From Bathymodiolus brooksi (lineage: Eukaryota; Mollusca; Bivalvia; Mytilida; Modiolidae), in contig OY804575.1 in assembly GCA_963680875.1 (NCBI GenBank), positions 30,160,494 through 30,224,493 on the forward strand: a stretch of 64,000 bases of DNA. The letters run 5' to 3'. Both the position numbers and the translations under genes were made by a program. A model generated the notes under the pieces. That model had not been told where the DNA came from. It searched no databases and saw only the letters and a program-made list of their open reading frames with translations. Position 1 is the stretch's first letter; every line of letters begins with the position of its first letter. This document shows positions 34,783-49,029 of the stretch, one piece after another.

Positions 34783-35846
34783 ACATGACGGTTTTAATTG
34801 TATATACCACCGCGATGGCTTTTAATATTTGGAAATAGTTTGTTGGAAAGATGTTTCCATTGGGCATGTGTAAATAGTCATTTGCGATAACACACCAGAG
34901 GTGATTTGCAAATTAATGGAAGAAGAAGACAAACCCTCTAGAAGTAATACCAAGTATGGTGGATGCCATTCGTATGATATTTTATTCATCCTATATTCGT
35001 CATCCCTTTTTCTTTAGTTGTGTTCTTGCATTTTATTTACTTCTTTATTTTTTTTTGTGCATTCATTCATTCAAATTGTTAAGGGAGAATAAAAAAAACA
35101 TGGACCATTTACCTTGGTATTATTAGATTTTCAATGCAAAAGGGTAGTGAACTGGACACATTAAAAAAAAAATGAACCACATTTTGGAAAATCTGTTGGC
35201 CAAATGGAAGCAAACATTGTCCCTGCAGGGGTTAAAAAATCTGCTGGTCCGAGGTTCGGACCTAACATTTTCTAATCCTGTAAAGATCGACGGACCAGTT
35301 GAAACTGTTGCAATTACGGACTTGAATTAAATAGGAGGTTAAAAGTCTGAGTGACAGATGTTACTGCATAATTTTAATCCAACATTCATTGCCTCTGTAA
35401 TATTGTTAACATTGGATTACGTAATCTGAAATAATTCAAGATTGTTTTAGTGCTTTACCAAGTGTGTTTTGTTCTGTATGAACCTCCGGTAATTAATGGA
35501 GCACACACACCCGAGATGGTTGTAACAGAATAGCTTAAGATCAGTTTTGCGCTTTACGGAAACGGTAATTCTTTCGATAATACTTAAGCGTATTAGTGAA
35601 GCAGTTCAAACATAAAAATGTCCCGAAAGTCATTGACCAGTCTTTTTTTAATGTTAACGGAGCGGCTCGTGATACTGACGACAAAATAAATTACATAATT
35701 AAAAAACACCATTACTAACAAAAGATCAAAGATACGATAGGCTTAAGTGGAAGAGAACATTTCAAACATCGTGGAAGGAAAACATTCCTTGGGTTGAGGC
35801 AAGTGGTAGACTGATGACCCCGGCGATCTAATCTCGTTTAAATTAA

Positions 35847-36010
35847 ACTTCCGAAGACATTTTCTGTTCTGTATTTCTAGAGATTATACTTCCAAAGATA
35901 TTTTCTGCTCTGAATCTCCAGAGATTATACTTCCGAAGACATTTTCTGCTCTGTATCTCCAGAGAATAAACTTCCGAAGATATTTTCTGCACTGTATCTT
36001 TGAAAGTCTA
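35847..36010. repeat. 41-bp tandem repeat, 4 copies
   Basis: ACTTCCGAAGACATTTTCTG-like units start at 35847, 35888, 35929 and 35970, each ending in CTCCAGAG or similar. Confidence 0.9.
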
Positions 36011-36751
36011 ATCTCAACGATATTACCGGCAAGCATGCTAATGAGAATTATGAAGTAAATATGTGGGATAAATACTGTAGAATATATCCAGAATTTGCAC
36101 ACACAAAAAACTGTGCCATATTTAAAGGTACAACCAATATACGAAAATTGACTGTTTGATAGCCCAAGACAAAATGAAAAGCAGGTTTTATAAAATTAAG
36201 TGTACAGCAGCATCTGATCAGGTATTAAATTGCTAACCTAAAATAGTCATTTTAAATAATATATGTCACTCAGTTACTAGTAAGTTAATTTTGTGTTCAA
36301 AATTTTGTATTTCCTTCATTCCGATATTCAGGACCAGTAGATTCTTCGTGCTCACTGGTCCTGGACCAGTGAACTTTTGGAAAAAAAATTAATCCCTGGC
36401 TTTGGACAGGCACAAAAATGCTGGTTAAATTGGATATATAGAATCTAACACCGGCAGGGTGTCGGAGATTTCCCTGTCTTGCACTTTTTGCCGGTGTTTG
36501 ATTTCATTTCTCACTTTTATCAGCTGTTTTTAGTTTCGTGTAAGTTTATGTACTTTTAGCAGACGATCATGTAAACAATGTGAGTTATTTCCCCTTCTTG
36601 TCAATCAAAAAGGTAGTTCCGTATTTTTGTGTATTGCGTGAAGGTTATTATGTAATAATATGGCTGATTGTTAGGATTTGCGTGTCTATAAATGATTGAA
36701 AACTTATATACAGTGAATTGTTTATTTTAAAAAGGAAAAGCATGGAGAATT

Positions 36752-36778
36752 GGGGGGGGGGGGGGGGGGGGGGGGGGC
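36752..36778. repeat. Poly-G tract
   Basis: About 27 consecutive G bases. Confidence 0.95.
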
Positions 36779-37365
36779 AGTTGACATAAACTGTACAGCA
36801 TGCATTTGCCGGTAAAACGCACATGATTTTTTTGTCTTGCACTAGTGCAAGATAAGAAAATCTCACATCGCTAAAAATAGGAACTGGTCTGTCTCAAAAG
36901 TGAGAAAATGGGATCCTTACACCCCTCCTCTTGATATTTGGAAAGATCTCCAAACAGCAATACAGATGTAAACAAACAATGAAAAACCTGCATGGATTCG
37001 CTTCCACTTAAAAAGATCACACACTAGTATCATGAAATGAACATGGATATTACAAGCAACATGTTTTATATCACAACAGCAATCAAAACACTCATAGTTT
37101 TCCTATTCCTGTTGGTAGGGTCATAGTAAAAGACCTACACATATAATGTCATATTCACTAGAAAAATTGTGTCAGTTAAAACAAAAATAATGCTACAAAT
37201 TACGGATAATAAATATATTATAAATAGTGTGTTCAGTGAATAATCATAGCAACTGTGGAGTAAATCTGTTAAATAAGTTAATCATTAACATTTTTCATTT
37301 CAGGTTTTCTATAATTTATCAAGATAAAGCGACAAGGTTCCCCGTTACCACGAGATTCGGCAAGG

Positions 37366-37473
37366 ATGCCGCCCATCACACAGAACAGAGACCTGAAGTC
37401 TCAGGTTCAAGATTACATATCGAAGAACAAAGTGATGGTGTTTAGTAAATCTACCTGTCCATTCTGTGTAAAG
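37366..37473 (+). CDS. TXNRD3: Reductase coding exon 1
   Basis: Exon begins after the acceptor TTTCATTTCAG at 37303, has a 62-base leader, then ATG and 36 codons to CPFCVK, ending at AAG|GTAATA (37473/37474), phase 0. The acceptor in front implies at least one upstream non-coding exon, not located. Confidence 0.95.
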
Positions 37474-40400
37474 GTAATAAAATATTTTTAGACCATATTA
37501 AGAATTTGGCAGAGATATGCATCAAAAATGACATTTTATTTTTATGGGTATGTCTGTGATTTTGGAATTTTTTCTATTTTTTTGCAGTTTATGCAAATCG
37601 TTACTATTTTGACCAATTATTAAAAAAAACCAACAAATTTCTGAAACCATATGGCCTGTTTCTACTAAAACTTTAATATATATGTTCTTATCTGAAACTA
37701 CTTTTTATTTCACCTGGCCAAAAGGCCATGTGAGGTTTTGCCATCACTTGGCGTCCATCGTTTGTAAACACAAATGAATTTTCATCTCTAAAACCGCTTG
37801 GCCAAATGAACCGAAACTTGGTAAGAAGCATCTGTGGAGGGCCCTCTATGAAGACTGCTCATTCCGTCTCTCTCTGTTAACAAACATGGCCACCATAGGC
37901 AATTCCTGTTTCTGGTTGGTCAATTTGTAAAAATTCTTCTCTGAAACTGCTTAACCAAATGAACCAAAACTTAGTAGGAGGCATCTATTGAAGGTCCTCT
38001 ATTAAGATTGCTCATTTTGTCCTGATCAGTTAAGAAACATGGCAGCCATTGGCAATTCTTTTTTCTGGTTGGTCGATTTCTAAAAATCTTCTCCTCAGAA
38101 AACACTTGGCCAAACAAAGCAAAATATTACAAGAATCATCTATGGAAGGTCCTCTTATAAGATTTCCTCATTTCATCCCGATTGGACAAAAAATATGGTC
38201 CCCATTGGCAATTCTTGTTTCTGATTGACTGAAATTGTTAAAATCTTCTCCTCTGAATCTAGTAGGCACAATGAATTGTTACTTTGCAGGAAGGATGTAT
38301 GGGAGATCCTGTACAAAATTTCCATATTTTGTGTAGATCATACAACTAATATGGGCCCCATAGGCCAATTAAAAAAATAAAAACCATTTGGCGAAATTAA
38401 TTGAAATTTGATAGGAAGCACCTATGGCTATGGAAGGTTCTGTATAAAGTTTCCTCAAAACAAAATGACAGGTGAGCAACGCAGACTCAGCCAAATGAGT
38501 CTCTTGTTAAATTTTCCTAGTAAGTACATGTAGTAGTACAGAAACTTACTAAATATAAAATCAGCATCACCTTAAATTTTCAGTTTTGCCCAGTGATTTA
38601 CGATTCCTAATCACATTACCCATTTGCTATTCCATAGAGCAAGTGAACATTGTTTAACATGACAAGGCCAAATAATATTTTTGCATAAACCGTTATTTGA
38701 ATATCAGTGTGTACAAGATCACCATATTTTGTAGATTTTAAAATCACCTGACCCAAAAAGTGGACTGATGTGGTTGTAATCGTGTGGTAGTTGTATTTAC
38801 AACTTCATGTACAGTCAGTACATATCACCACTAAAGTTGTGAGTTTGAATCCCACTTATGGTGAGGTGTACTTGATACAACATTATGTCATAACATTTGT
38901 TAGTGAGTCTTGCTTGCGACAGGTCAATGATTTTCTCCGGGTACTCCATTTTCCTCCACCCAAAAAACTGATGGCCACGATATAACTAAAATATTGTTGA
39001 AAGTGGTGTTAAGCACCATAATCCTAATCCCTGACCCAAAATGTCAATGTTAGCTACCCAGTATTGCCATCACATGGTGTCCATCGTCATAGACTTATCA
39101 AAAATCTTTTGGCCACTTAAAGTCAATTTGAGCCAAATTTGAGCTGAATCATTCTTAGGTTTTCTACTTTCAAAGTTGTAACTGGTGATCCCTCCAATCA
39201 TCTGACATGGTTGCTGCTTCTATAAATAGATTATCAAGATAAAAACACACCAACAGAGTCAAGAAAGCTGAAATTTTAACAGTAGTTCAATTTTTATGAA
39301 ACATATGACATATTATGCTGGTTTTTCTAATTTTTGCAAAATGAAAAAAAAATAGACTGGTTGTGACAATTTTTTTTGGGAAAACTTCTCCTCTGTAACC
39401 ATTTGGCCAATATAATCTAATTTCAAAAAATATATCCAATGCCAAACCTCCTTTTAAAATAGCAACTGTTACCCGGTAATTGAAATATAAATTTCTTGAC
39501 ATGGCCAACATGAACTTGCTGCTAACAAGGAAGCTACTGAACCAACAGTTCCTCTTAGTTAGGTTGAAGTCATCACTTCGAAAGTTTTACAGTCACCACC
39601 ATGACTTGGTTGACCGTTATGGAATATCTGTGTCACAAATGACCACAGATAGGTTCCACTTGTCGTAAACACTTCCTGGTCCTTTCCTCATTCATAACTT
39701 ATCACCGGGTTTGTAACTAGATTAACACGACGGGTGTCACTAGTGGAGCAAGAACTGCTCCCCTTCCGGAGCACATGAGTGAGTTCACCCCCGGTTTTTA
39801 GTGGGGTTCGTGTTTCCCAATCTTTAGTTTTATGTGTATGTTTTGTAGATCGTTGTTTGTCCTTTTGTACTTTTTCTTTTGGCCATTGTGTTGTCTGTTC
39901 TTCTTTGTTATATACTGATTCTGATTACCCCTTTGGTATCTTCAAACTCTGCTTGCTGCATTTTAAAATAAAATGAGTTGAAATTTAAACTTTGGCTTTA
40001 TGTTAATTTTGTCTCGCCCATTGAAACATACCGGCAATGGAGACGACATAAAAAATAACAAGTTTTTATGATTAAATCAGTTTCTCCATAACCCTAGGCT
40101 CCCCATACTTCGTCCACAGGTCATGATGTGTACATGTCTACTAGGCATTTGTCACCTGACCTTGACCTCATTTGTCATGTTCTACTGACTTTGTTATATG
40201 TCAAGTAAATCAGTTTCTCCTTTCCATAACTCAGGTTCACCATGTTTGGTCCACACATTGATTATGGGGGGTGCATGTGTATATGTATGCCTATGTCACC
40301 CATACATGTGATAGAGTTGCTATGCTACAACTGGAGATTTGCACATTTTTGGCTGGAGATTTGGTCTCATAACTGGAGATTTTTTATCGACGTATTTGAT

Positions 40401-43400
40401 GCGTGTTTTTATTGTTTATTGATGTTTTCCTTTTGTTTATTTCAATATTGAACCAACTGCATCCCATTTCAATATATATTGTTTACATTTCTGTCTTATT
40501 AGTAGTGTTTCATATGATGAATGAAGGATAAAAACTGTATTTATAACTTATTCATAATCATAAGGTTATAACAAAGCAATAACAATGAAGACTAATAGGT
40601 TCTTACATATGTTCTTGGGAAAGACCGGGTGATCTTCCACGAGTGATGGAAATTTTATATCTTTTCGCGAGTGGAGCGCAGCGAAAAGACACAAAAATTT
40701 CTATCACGAGTGGAAGATCACCCCGGGCTTTCCCAACAACGCATGTAAGTACCTATTTCTTCCGTAAACCAACAACTTCCACTATCGCAAACTCCTAGAG
40801 ACCCCCGCCATTGATCAGTAACTAATTTGCATAAGTTATCAGATCAATATCATTGAGCGTTATGAAATACCACATCACATAAAATTGACTTTTGTGACAC
40901 TGACTTATTATAATAAACTAAGTAGCTTTCTACTGATATAAAATTTGAGCTTTTCTCACTAACATTTTATTGAAAGTACAGTATTTTCCTTCATGAGACA
41001 CCCCATACATTAAATATGATGTGACACATATTTTGACGTCATTGAAGAATGACGTCAAAGGTTTGGAAAAGGACATCTAGAAATACGAAAAAATGAAAAT
41101 AAAAGACACAAATATATTTAATACGGTTGGAGTCTGTATTTGAAAACAAAAACAATGGTTAAATCCGTAATACATCTGTTATTCAGCTATCAGACAGGGT
41201 ATATAATGTGACATTCCCTGCTTAGGATATATATTCAAACGATTTTTTTCTTGTTAGAGGCGTTCTGATTGGATGTCACAACGAGTAAAGACGAGAGCAC
41301 GTGAACTCGTCTTACCTCGGTCGTCTCCACCCGAAAATGGCCATGTACGGAAGAAAGAATGTTCTGAACAATAAAGTCATAGAGCACTAAAATTAAAAGT
41401 CACTTTGCTGCTGGTGCGTTGGGTGATAGCATACGTTTCGGCATTTTTGTGGTTTATCAATTCCATCCTGGAACTTAGTCCTTAAATAATACTTTGATCG
41501 GCTTTGGTCCCAAACAAGCCATAACAACTCAATCCGAGATGAATTCATTGCACGTTTGATCGAAATAAGAAGTTTTCCTCGGCATCAAAGATTGTCTGAC
41601 TCCTGTTTGCACAACGGTTTATAACTATTTTTATTTGCCGCTATCACACTTCTAATCATCTAAGTGTGTGCCACAAACCCACTTCCTTATCCCCAATTAA
41701 CTGTCAATCAGTGGATAATTGTTGTATAATCATCAACACCTTAATTAATCACCATGACCCAATTTACCTGTAAAGGTGTCAAACAGATCAATAACCGGAT
41801 ATCATTAAATACGACATTCACCTTTACCATTCATATCTCTCGGCGTTTTTCATCAGCGCAGGAGTTCCAAATGGGGAATTTCCAGAAATATTGATCGCAA
41901 AATGTAGGTCAAGATTTTATTGTACTTTATTTTTTTCACGGGCGGAAGATTTTGAAAGTTGACGGAAGGGACCCTCAAAATCGGGAGAAAAATGCTCCCG
42001 CCGGAAGGTTCACATGTATGGGACTCACCTTAACTTTGGTTCAGTTTCATGGTGCTTTGAATGAGTTTACTTCTTTTAGAAAAAAAATCACATGAACAAT
42101 GTGTTTATGTAGCATTTAATTCTGTTCTCTAGTTCAAAGTGTCCACCGGACACTTTTACATATATATGTTATAGATAGTGTCCAGCAGACACTATTTCAT
42201 ATCGCAATCTATGAAATATTGTCCGGGGGAACACTTTAGCATAGGACATAGGACACTATTATGTCTTACCCTATACTAGGACACTATTTCATATCGCAAT
42301 CTCTATAAAATATTGTCCGGGGGGACACTATAACATAGGACACTATTATGTCTTACATTTACACATGTGATTATTTTATGCAGAATAAATTGGGCCTATT
42401 TTAACAAAAATTACTGGAATAGCTTCTCCTCTGAAGCCACTTTTCTAATTTAAGCCAAATTTGACCTAGATGTTGTTCCATTTCAAAATTATTGCAGTCA
42501 TCCTCCCAAGATGGCTGCCACTGATGAACATTAACATAGGACCCTTTGGGAAACTGTTGCAAATTCCTTCTTGTCAGAAACTAGTAAACTGGTGGAACCC
42601 TATCTGATCATTAAATGGTTATTGATATGAAAACTAAGATGGTTGTCGTCATTGGACATAGACACATTGGGAGAATTTAACAAATGCATTCTTCTCAGAA
42701 AGTGCAGTATTTAGAACTCACACTATACATGAGTGATCATGGTCCCTTTCAAAGTTATGGTTTCTTTTGTGGATCAAAAATCTTAGATAACTATCATTGG
42801 CATTGCTATAAAAAAAAATATAGTTTAATGTAAGATTATATAAAAAAAAAAAAAAGTCCTAATATTTTCTTAGAGACTACTACACATAACTGATTTTCAT
42901 AAATGGTCCTTACTAATTAATTACATACAGTTTTTTGGTGAAAAATAGAATTCAACAATAACCAGGAATACAGGCTCCTGGGAGCATCTGGTTTTAATGC
43001 AAGCTTATTGAAATACAAACACACAGTAGAGGGGTGGAGGTTTATGGTGTTTAATGCCACTTTCAACAATATTTAATTATATCGTGGTGGTCAGTTTTAT
43101 TCAATGGTGGAGGAAACCGGAGAAAAGCACTGACATGTCGCAAGTCACTGACAAACTATCACATATTATTACCTAATTGGAAATTAATTGACAGGAATTT
43201 TTTCAATCCGATTTTTAATACCAAGGTGGTCCTCAGGGCAACCCCCCTTTTTTTGCAGTTTCCACTGTTTTGCATGTGATTATCTCCAAACAGGATATTC
43301 AGATATGCTAGATATTTCATATTTATTCAACAACAACACTCTCAAGTATATTAAAGCCAAAATATTCCCTTTCAATCAGAAATAAATGTGCATATCTATT

Positions 43401-46400
43401 AGAATCTTCCGAAACTAGTATTACCATCTGGCGTCAAGAATACCCCCAAAATTGCTATATTTAGGATGTGCTATGGAGAAAACGGCACGGTGAAATTTTT
43501 TGAAACTTTGGCAGATAATGTATTTAGATTTCAAAATTCTAAAATTAAAAAAAAAAAATTAAGTTCAGAATTTCCAAAAAATTTCAAACTTCAAAAATTT
43601 AAAAAAAAATCTAAATTTTCATAAGATTTCAAAATTTTCAAAAAATTTGAAAAATTTCAGTTTTCATAAAATTTCTAAATTTTAATATTTAAATAATAAT
43701 ATTGAAAAACATATGTAATATAAAAATTAAGGACTTTTTACTCTGTATTCCACTTGTTTATTGTTATCTAATTCAACAAATACATCATTTTCATCCGTAT
43801 TTCTACAATATATGCATGCATATATTTAAGTCATGTCCGCTACCTGGCTTCTGTTTAATTTAGGAAATAAAACAGTTATTTAATGGGTGTGGATGCAATA
43901 GACCAAACTATTTGTCTTTCGGTGCTGGGAATGACCAAGTGTTCTATTACATTGGGCCGTTGGCCTCGTGCAATAGAACACTTGGTCATTCCTAGTTCTA
44001 ATAATAAAACCCTAAATGCTTGCTTACTCGCAAGGGTTATAACAGAATCCCATTACACGTAATGGAGCAGCCGCCGAGATTTTTTGTGCTCGCTTACAGA
44101 GCTTCTGACGCCTGCATTTATCAATAATAAGACATAACCTTTCCTTTTGTCCATTATTATAACAAGTTTTTATCACCTACCAGTATTTTAGAATGTAATT
44201 CCCACAAAATAAAAATTTAACATTTTGAATTTCGTCATTTCCGGCCTCACTATTTGGATGTCGATACCATATTTGGCGATTTAGGCGTGAATGTTTACAT
44301 CAGCATGTAGTAAGAAATACCATATTTAGAAAAGCTCTGCCTTCCGTAGTTTCCGGTTATGGAAAACGATCGATAAATTTAAACAAGGTTGTTGCTACCT
44401 TTGAAAAGCATATATTTCTCAGCCAAACCGATTTAACAAGGACTGGGATCATCAGTAATAGTTATAATGAAATGTTTGAAGTGTAAATAGTGAGTTTTTA
44501 TGTTTCAATTGCAACTTTTTTTTTGCTCCATTGTGATGAATGGGACCGCGTTGTAGCTCTGCCGAGACACAAGTTTGTCACAGGAGCTACATTATTGCAG
44601 CTAGGTCATTCCCAGCACCTCAGGACAAATAGTTTGGTCTATTGCATCCACACCCATTAAATAACTGTATAATGTTGTATCGAGTACACTTGGCCATGAA
44701 TGGGGTTCGAACTCACAACGTTATTGGTGATAGGCACTGATTGCACATGGTAGTTGTAAATCCAACTACCATATGATCACGGCCACAACGACTCCTAACA
44801 CACAGTAGACAATTGTTACTTCAAGACATATTCTTGCTAGTCAATGCTATGTCTTCTTAGTACTGTTTCCATAAGTAATTATATAATAAAGTCTGGTTCA
44901 GACACCCGTCTGTTCAATACCTGATGTTCTACCAACTGGCACTTGAAAAAATTAGATGCTCAGTGTTTCAGCTAGACTTTGAAATCTTCAGGACAATTGC
45001 CAGATATATCCAAATTTCTTCAGGACATTTCTTAATAATTAAGACTAATTTTTATAAATTTCTTCAGGACAATTTGAGAAATAAATAAGTGGGTAAATGT
45101 CCTGAGACCTGTGCCTAGCTGAATCACTGGATGCTGCCAATCATTATGTGTTTTCTGCTAATATACCATCACTGATGTATTCTATGGATATATCTTTATG
45201 TCTTTTTATATGCAGGGGAAATGATTAATGTGCCTTTGATTGAAACTACGAATATTGCAGAAATTCAGGTAAACATTAATTTTATCAATGTTATTTTTAC
45301 AGGTGAAAGAATTATTTAAAAATCTCAAGGTAGAATATGGAGTACTTGAATTGGATCAGATCTGTAAGTAAATAGATCAATAGACCAAATCTTAATACTG
45401 TGTTAATCACTAGATCAAATACAAATACAGTTAAACCAGCATTGATGAAACAGTCTTCACACTAACCCATGCCTGAAGCCTGGGACAAGTCAAACTCGAT
45501 TTGGATAGGTGAAAATTATGAAAGAATTTGGTTGAACAAATAGAAATATTTTCTAAATTTGGCTTTTGGCAAGTAGGTGAAAAAAATTAAGGCTGATCAA
45601 ACCCTGGATATCCCATAATCTTCTGTTAATCAACCTGTACATTTTTCAAAATGTCTAAAATGTTTGTATATCTGTATTTTGAATACCTACATATTACAAT
45701 CAAACAAGAAAATTGGCCCTGATATGTTTTAGTTCCAACTTTTATGCAGGTTTCAATGTAACATATTTGTATGCTATAGACACAGATATTATTATATAAC
45801 ATAGAAATGACATATAATGATGCTATAATAACTATAATAAGATGGTGCTGTTGGCAGTTTTTAAGAGGCAATTTTAAAACATTTGCATGATTTTTTATGC
45901 AAATATAATATAATTAGTTTTCTAAGAGGATATCACTCAGTATAAAACTGTATTCTATTGAGGTTAATTTTTTCGATGAATACCTGAGTTTTTTGCATTG
46001 GCTTATATTTATCGTGAGATAGATTTTGTACTCCCAAGCTCAGGACGGTGATCAAAATGGTGCCAGCTTATCAGTTTGGATATTTATATCATTGACCACA
46101 ATCCAAGTTGGAAAGAAAATCAAAGGCAAAAAAGAGAGTTTTTGGATCTGCTAGTTACAAACATTACATCCGGAAGGCATAAACAAAAAGGCCTAAATCT
46201 TTTGTTTTTTAACTTTTTAACCAGTGCCTGGTCCTTAGCTAGTTGGTAAACTTCATCATTACATATTCTCATTCTTTTCATATTGTTTATAAATTAGTGT
46301 ACATATATATACTTGAAAAATATAAAGTATAAAGTTCAAGATTATGATTTTTAGTAATTTACATCACGATAACTGATGGTCACGTGACAATTTTTCAAAT

Positions 46401-48953
46401 CAGATTACCGACACTGATAAAGCTTGTCGGTCGAGCGAAATATCCGTTGATTTAATTATAATTATAGTCTTTTTGTAGACTTATAGTTATTTTTGTTACA
46501 TTTTAATATCTTTTTTTGATATCGTTGTCATATACTTGCTTCTAGACGTTTGTATAATATACTTTATTTCCTGTGACTGTATAATGAATTCTTCATTATC
46601 CTATACAATATATTAAAAATTGCTGAGTTAGATTGCTGTCAAATTATAATATTAAAGTATATATGTACCATCTACACACGCTTATACTAATGTCTTACGT
46701 CTATCCCTAGATTTTCCTTATGAGACAAGGTAACACTACGACTATTGAAGCTCCTTTTTTAGGGAGTGGATGTAGTCGAGTGGTCTAGGGCGCTGGACGT
46801 AAGGCTAAGCGAATGGTGCTGCAGTGTATCAGTGGTGTGGATTCAAATCCCGTCGAGGGAAGAACAAAAATTTGACAGCTCTAAAATCTAATTCTAACAC
46901 TGTTTGGTTTAATTTTCAGACGTATATAATATTTAGTATTAACCTAGTACTTTAAAGTAACTTTGAGATCCAGTGGGACAGATATATTGTATGGTTGTCA
47001 CTTGCTTCTAGACGTTTGTATAATATACTTTATTTCCTGTGACTGTATAATGAATTCTTCATTATCCTATACAATATATTAAAAATTGCTGAGTTAGATT
47101 GCTGTCAAATTATAATATTAAAGTATATATGTACCATCTACACACGCTTATACACATGTCTTACGTCTATCCCTAGATTTTCCTTACGAGACAAGGTAGC
47201 ACTACGACTATTGAAGCTCCTTTTTTAGGGAGTGGATGTAGTCGAGTGGTCTAGGGTGCTGGACGTAAGGCTAAGCGAATGGTGCTGCAGTGTATCAATG
47301 GTGTGGGTTCAAATCCCGTCGAGGGAAGAACAAAAATTTGACAGCTCTAAAATCTAATTCTAACACTGTTTGGTTTAATTTTCAGACGTATATACAGTCT
47401 GCGAATTTAGCCACAAGTCCGACGCCAATGGCTTGTGAAATTTATTAGGGACTTGTGAAATTTGACATATGAGAAGTCCTACTGGCTTGTGACAATTTTT
47501 TCAGCTGTGGCTACTATTCTTGTGTATCTCTGATCTCGTTTTCCGTGGTCTGTCGAGACCGTTGCGATTGGTCAAAAAACAGCACGAAAGTAGTAAGCCA
47601 CACCAGTATTATTAATCTAGGTACAACCGTACATCTCAAACCCAACTGAACCTATTTATTTCAGTCGTTGATTTAAACCTTGGACAAAATTGTCTTGATA
47701 TGGGGGACTTGTAAATTTCAGGGGGGGACTTGTAAAAATTCCATTGGCACAAGTCCCCCTGGCTGGTAAGTTAAAAAGTTTAATGTGAAGACTGTATATA
47801 ATATTTAGTATTAACCTAGTATACTTTAAAGTAACTTTGAGATCCAGTGGGACAGATATATTGTATGGTTGTCACTTGCTTCTAGACGTTTGTATAATAT
47901 ACTTTATTTCCTGTGACTGTATAATGAATTCTTCATTATCCTATACAATATATTAAAAATTGCTGAGTTAGATTGCTGTCAAATTATAATATTAAAGTAT
48001 ATATGTACCATCTACACACGCTTATACACATGTCTTACGTCTATCCCTAGATTTTCCTTACGAGACAAGGTAGCACTACGACTATTGAAGCTCCTTTTTT
48101 AGGGAGTGGATGTAGTCGAGTGGTCTAGGGCGCTGGACGTAAGGCTAAGCGAATGGTGCTGCAGTGTATCAATGGTGTGGGTTCAAATCCCGTCGAGGGA
48201 AGAACAAAAATTTGACAGCTCTAAAATCTAATTCTAACACTGTTTGGTTTAATTTTCAGACGTATATATATATATATATATACGAGACAAGGTAACACTA
48301 CGACTATTGAAGCTCCTTTTTTAGGGAGTGGATGTAGTCGAGTGGTCTAGGGCGCTGGACGTAAGGCTAAGCGAATGATGCTGCAGTGTAACAATGGTGT
48401 GGGTTCAAATCCCGTCGAGGGAAGAACAAAAATTTGACAGCTCTAAAATCTAATTCTAACACTGTTTGGTTTAATTTTCAGACGTATATAATATTTAGTA
48501 TTAACCTAGTATCCTTTAAAGTAACTTTGAGATCCAGTGGGACAGATATATTGTATGGTTGTCACTTGCTTCTAGACGTTTGTATAATATACTTTATTTC
48601 CTGTGACTGTATAGTGAATAATTCTTCATTATCCTATCCAATATATTAAAAATTGCTGAGTTAGATTGCTGTCAAATTATAATATTAAGTATATATGTAC
48701 CATCTACACACGCTTATACACATGTCTTACGCCTATCCCTAGATTTGCCTTACGAGACAAGGTAACACTACGACTATTGAAGCTCCTTTTTTAGGGAGTG
48801 GATGTAGTCGAGTGGTCTAGGGCGCTGGACGTAAGGCTAAGCGAATGATGCTGCAGTGTAACAATGGTGTGGGTTCAAATCCCGTCGAGGGAAGAACAAA
48901 AATTTGACAGCTCTAAAATCTAATTCTAACACTGTTTGGTTTAATTTTCAGAC

Positions 48954-49029
<76 letters not shown>

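Larger units (their letters stand above)
35096..37303. other. upstream flank of the reductase gene
   Basis: No coding region found. Contains the 41-bp repeat and a poly-G tract listed separately, GGACCAGT-type words (35255-35300 and 36335-36385) reminiscent of the interior of the 33348 MITE, and a CACCGGCA hairpin (36449-36497). A promoter and any non-coding first exon of the reductase could lie here but none is recognisable. Confidence 0.4.

Noticed and set aside
37227..37445. 72-codon ORF overlapping reductase exon 1
   Set aside because: It uses a different frame from the glutaredoxin coding frame and crosses the acceptor site at 37303.
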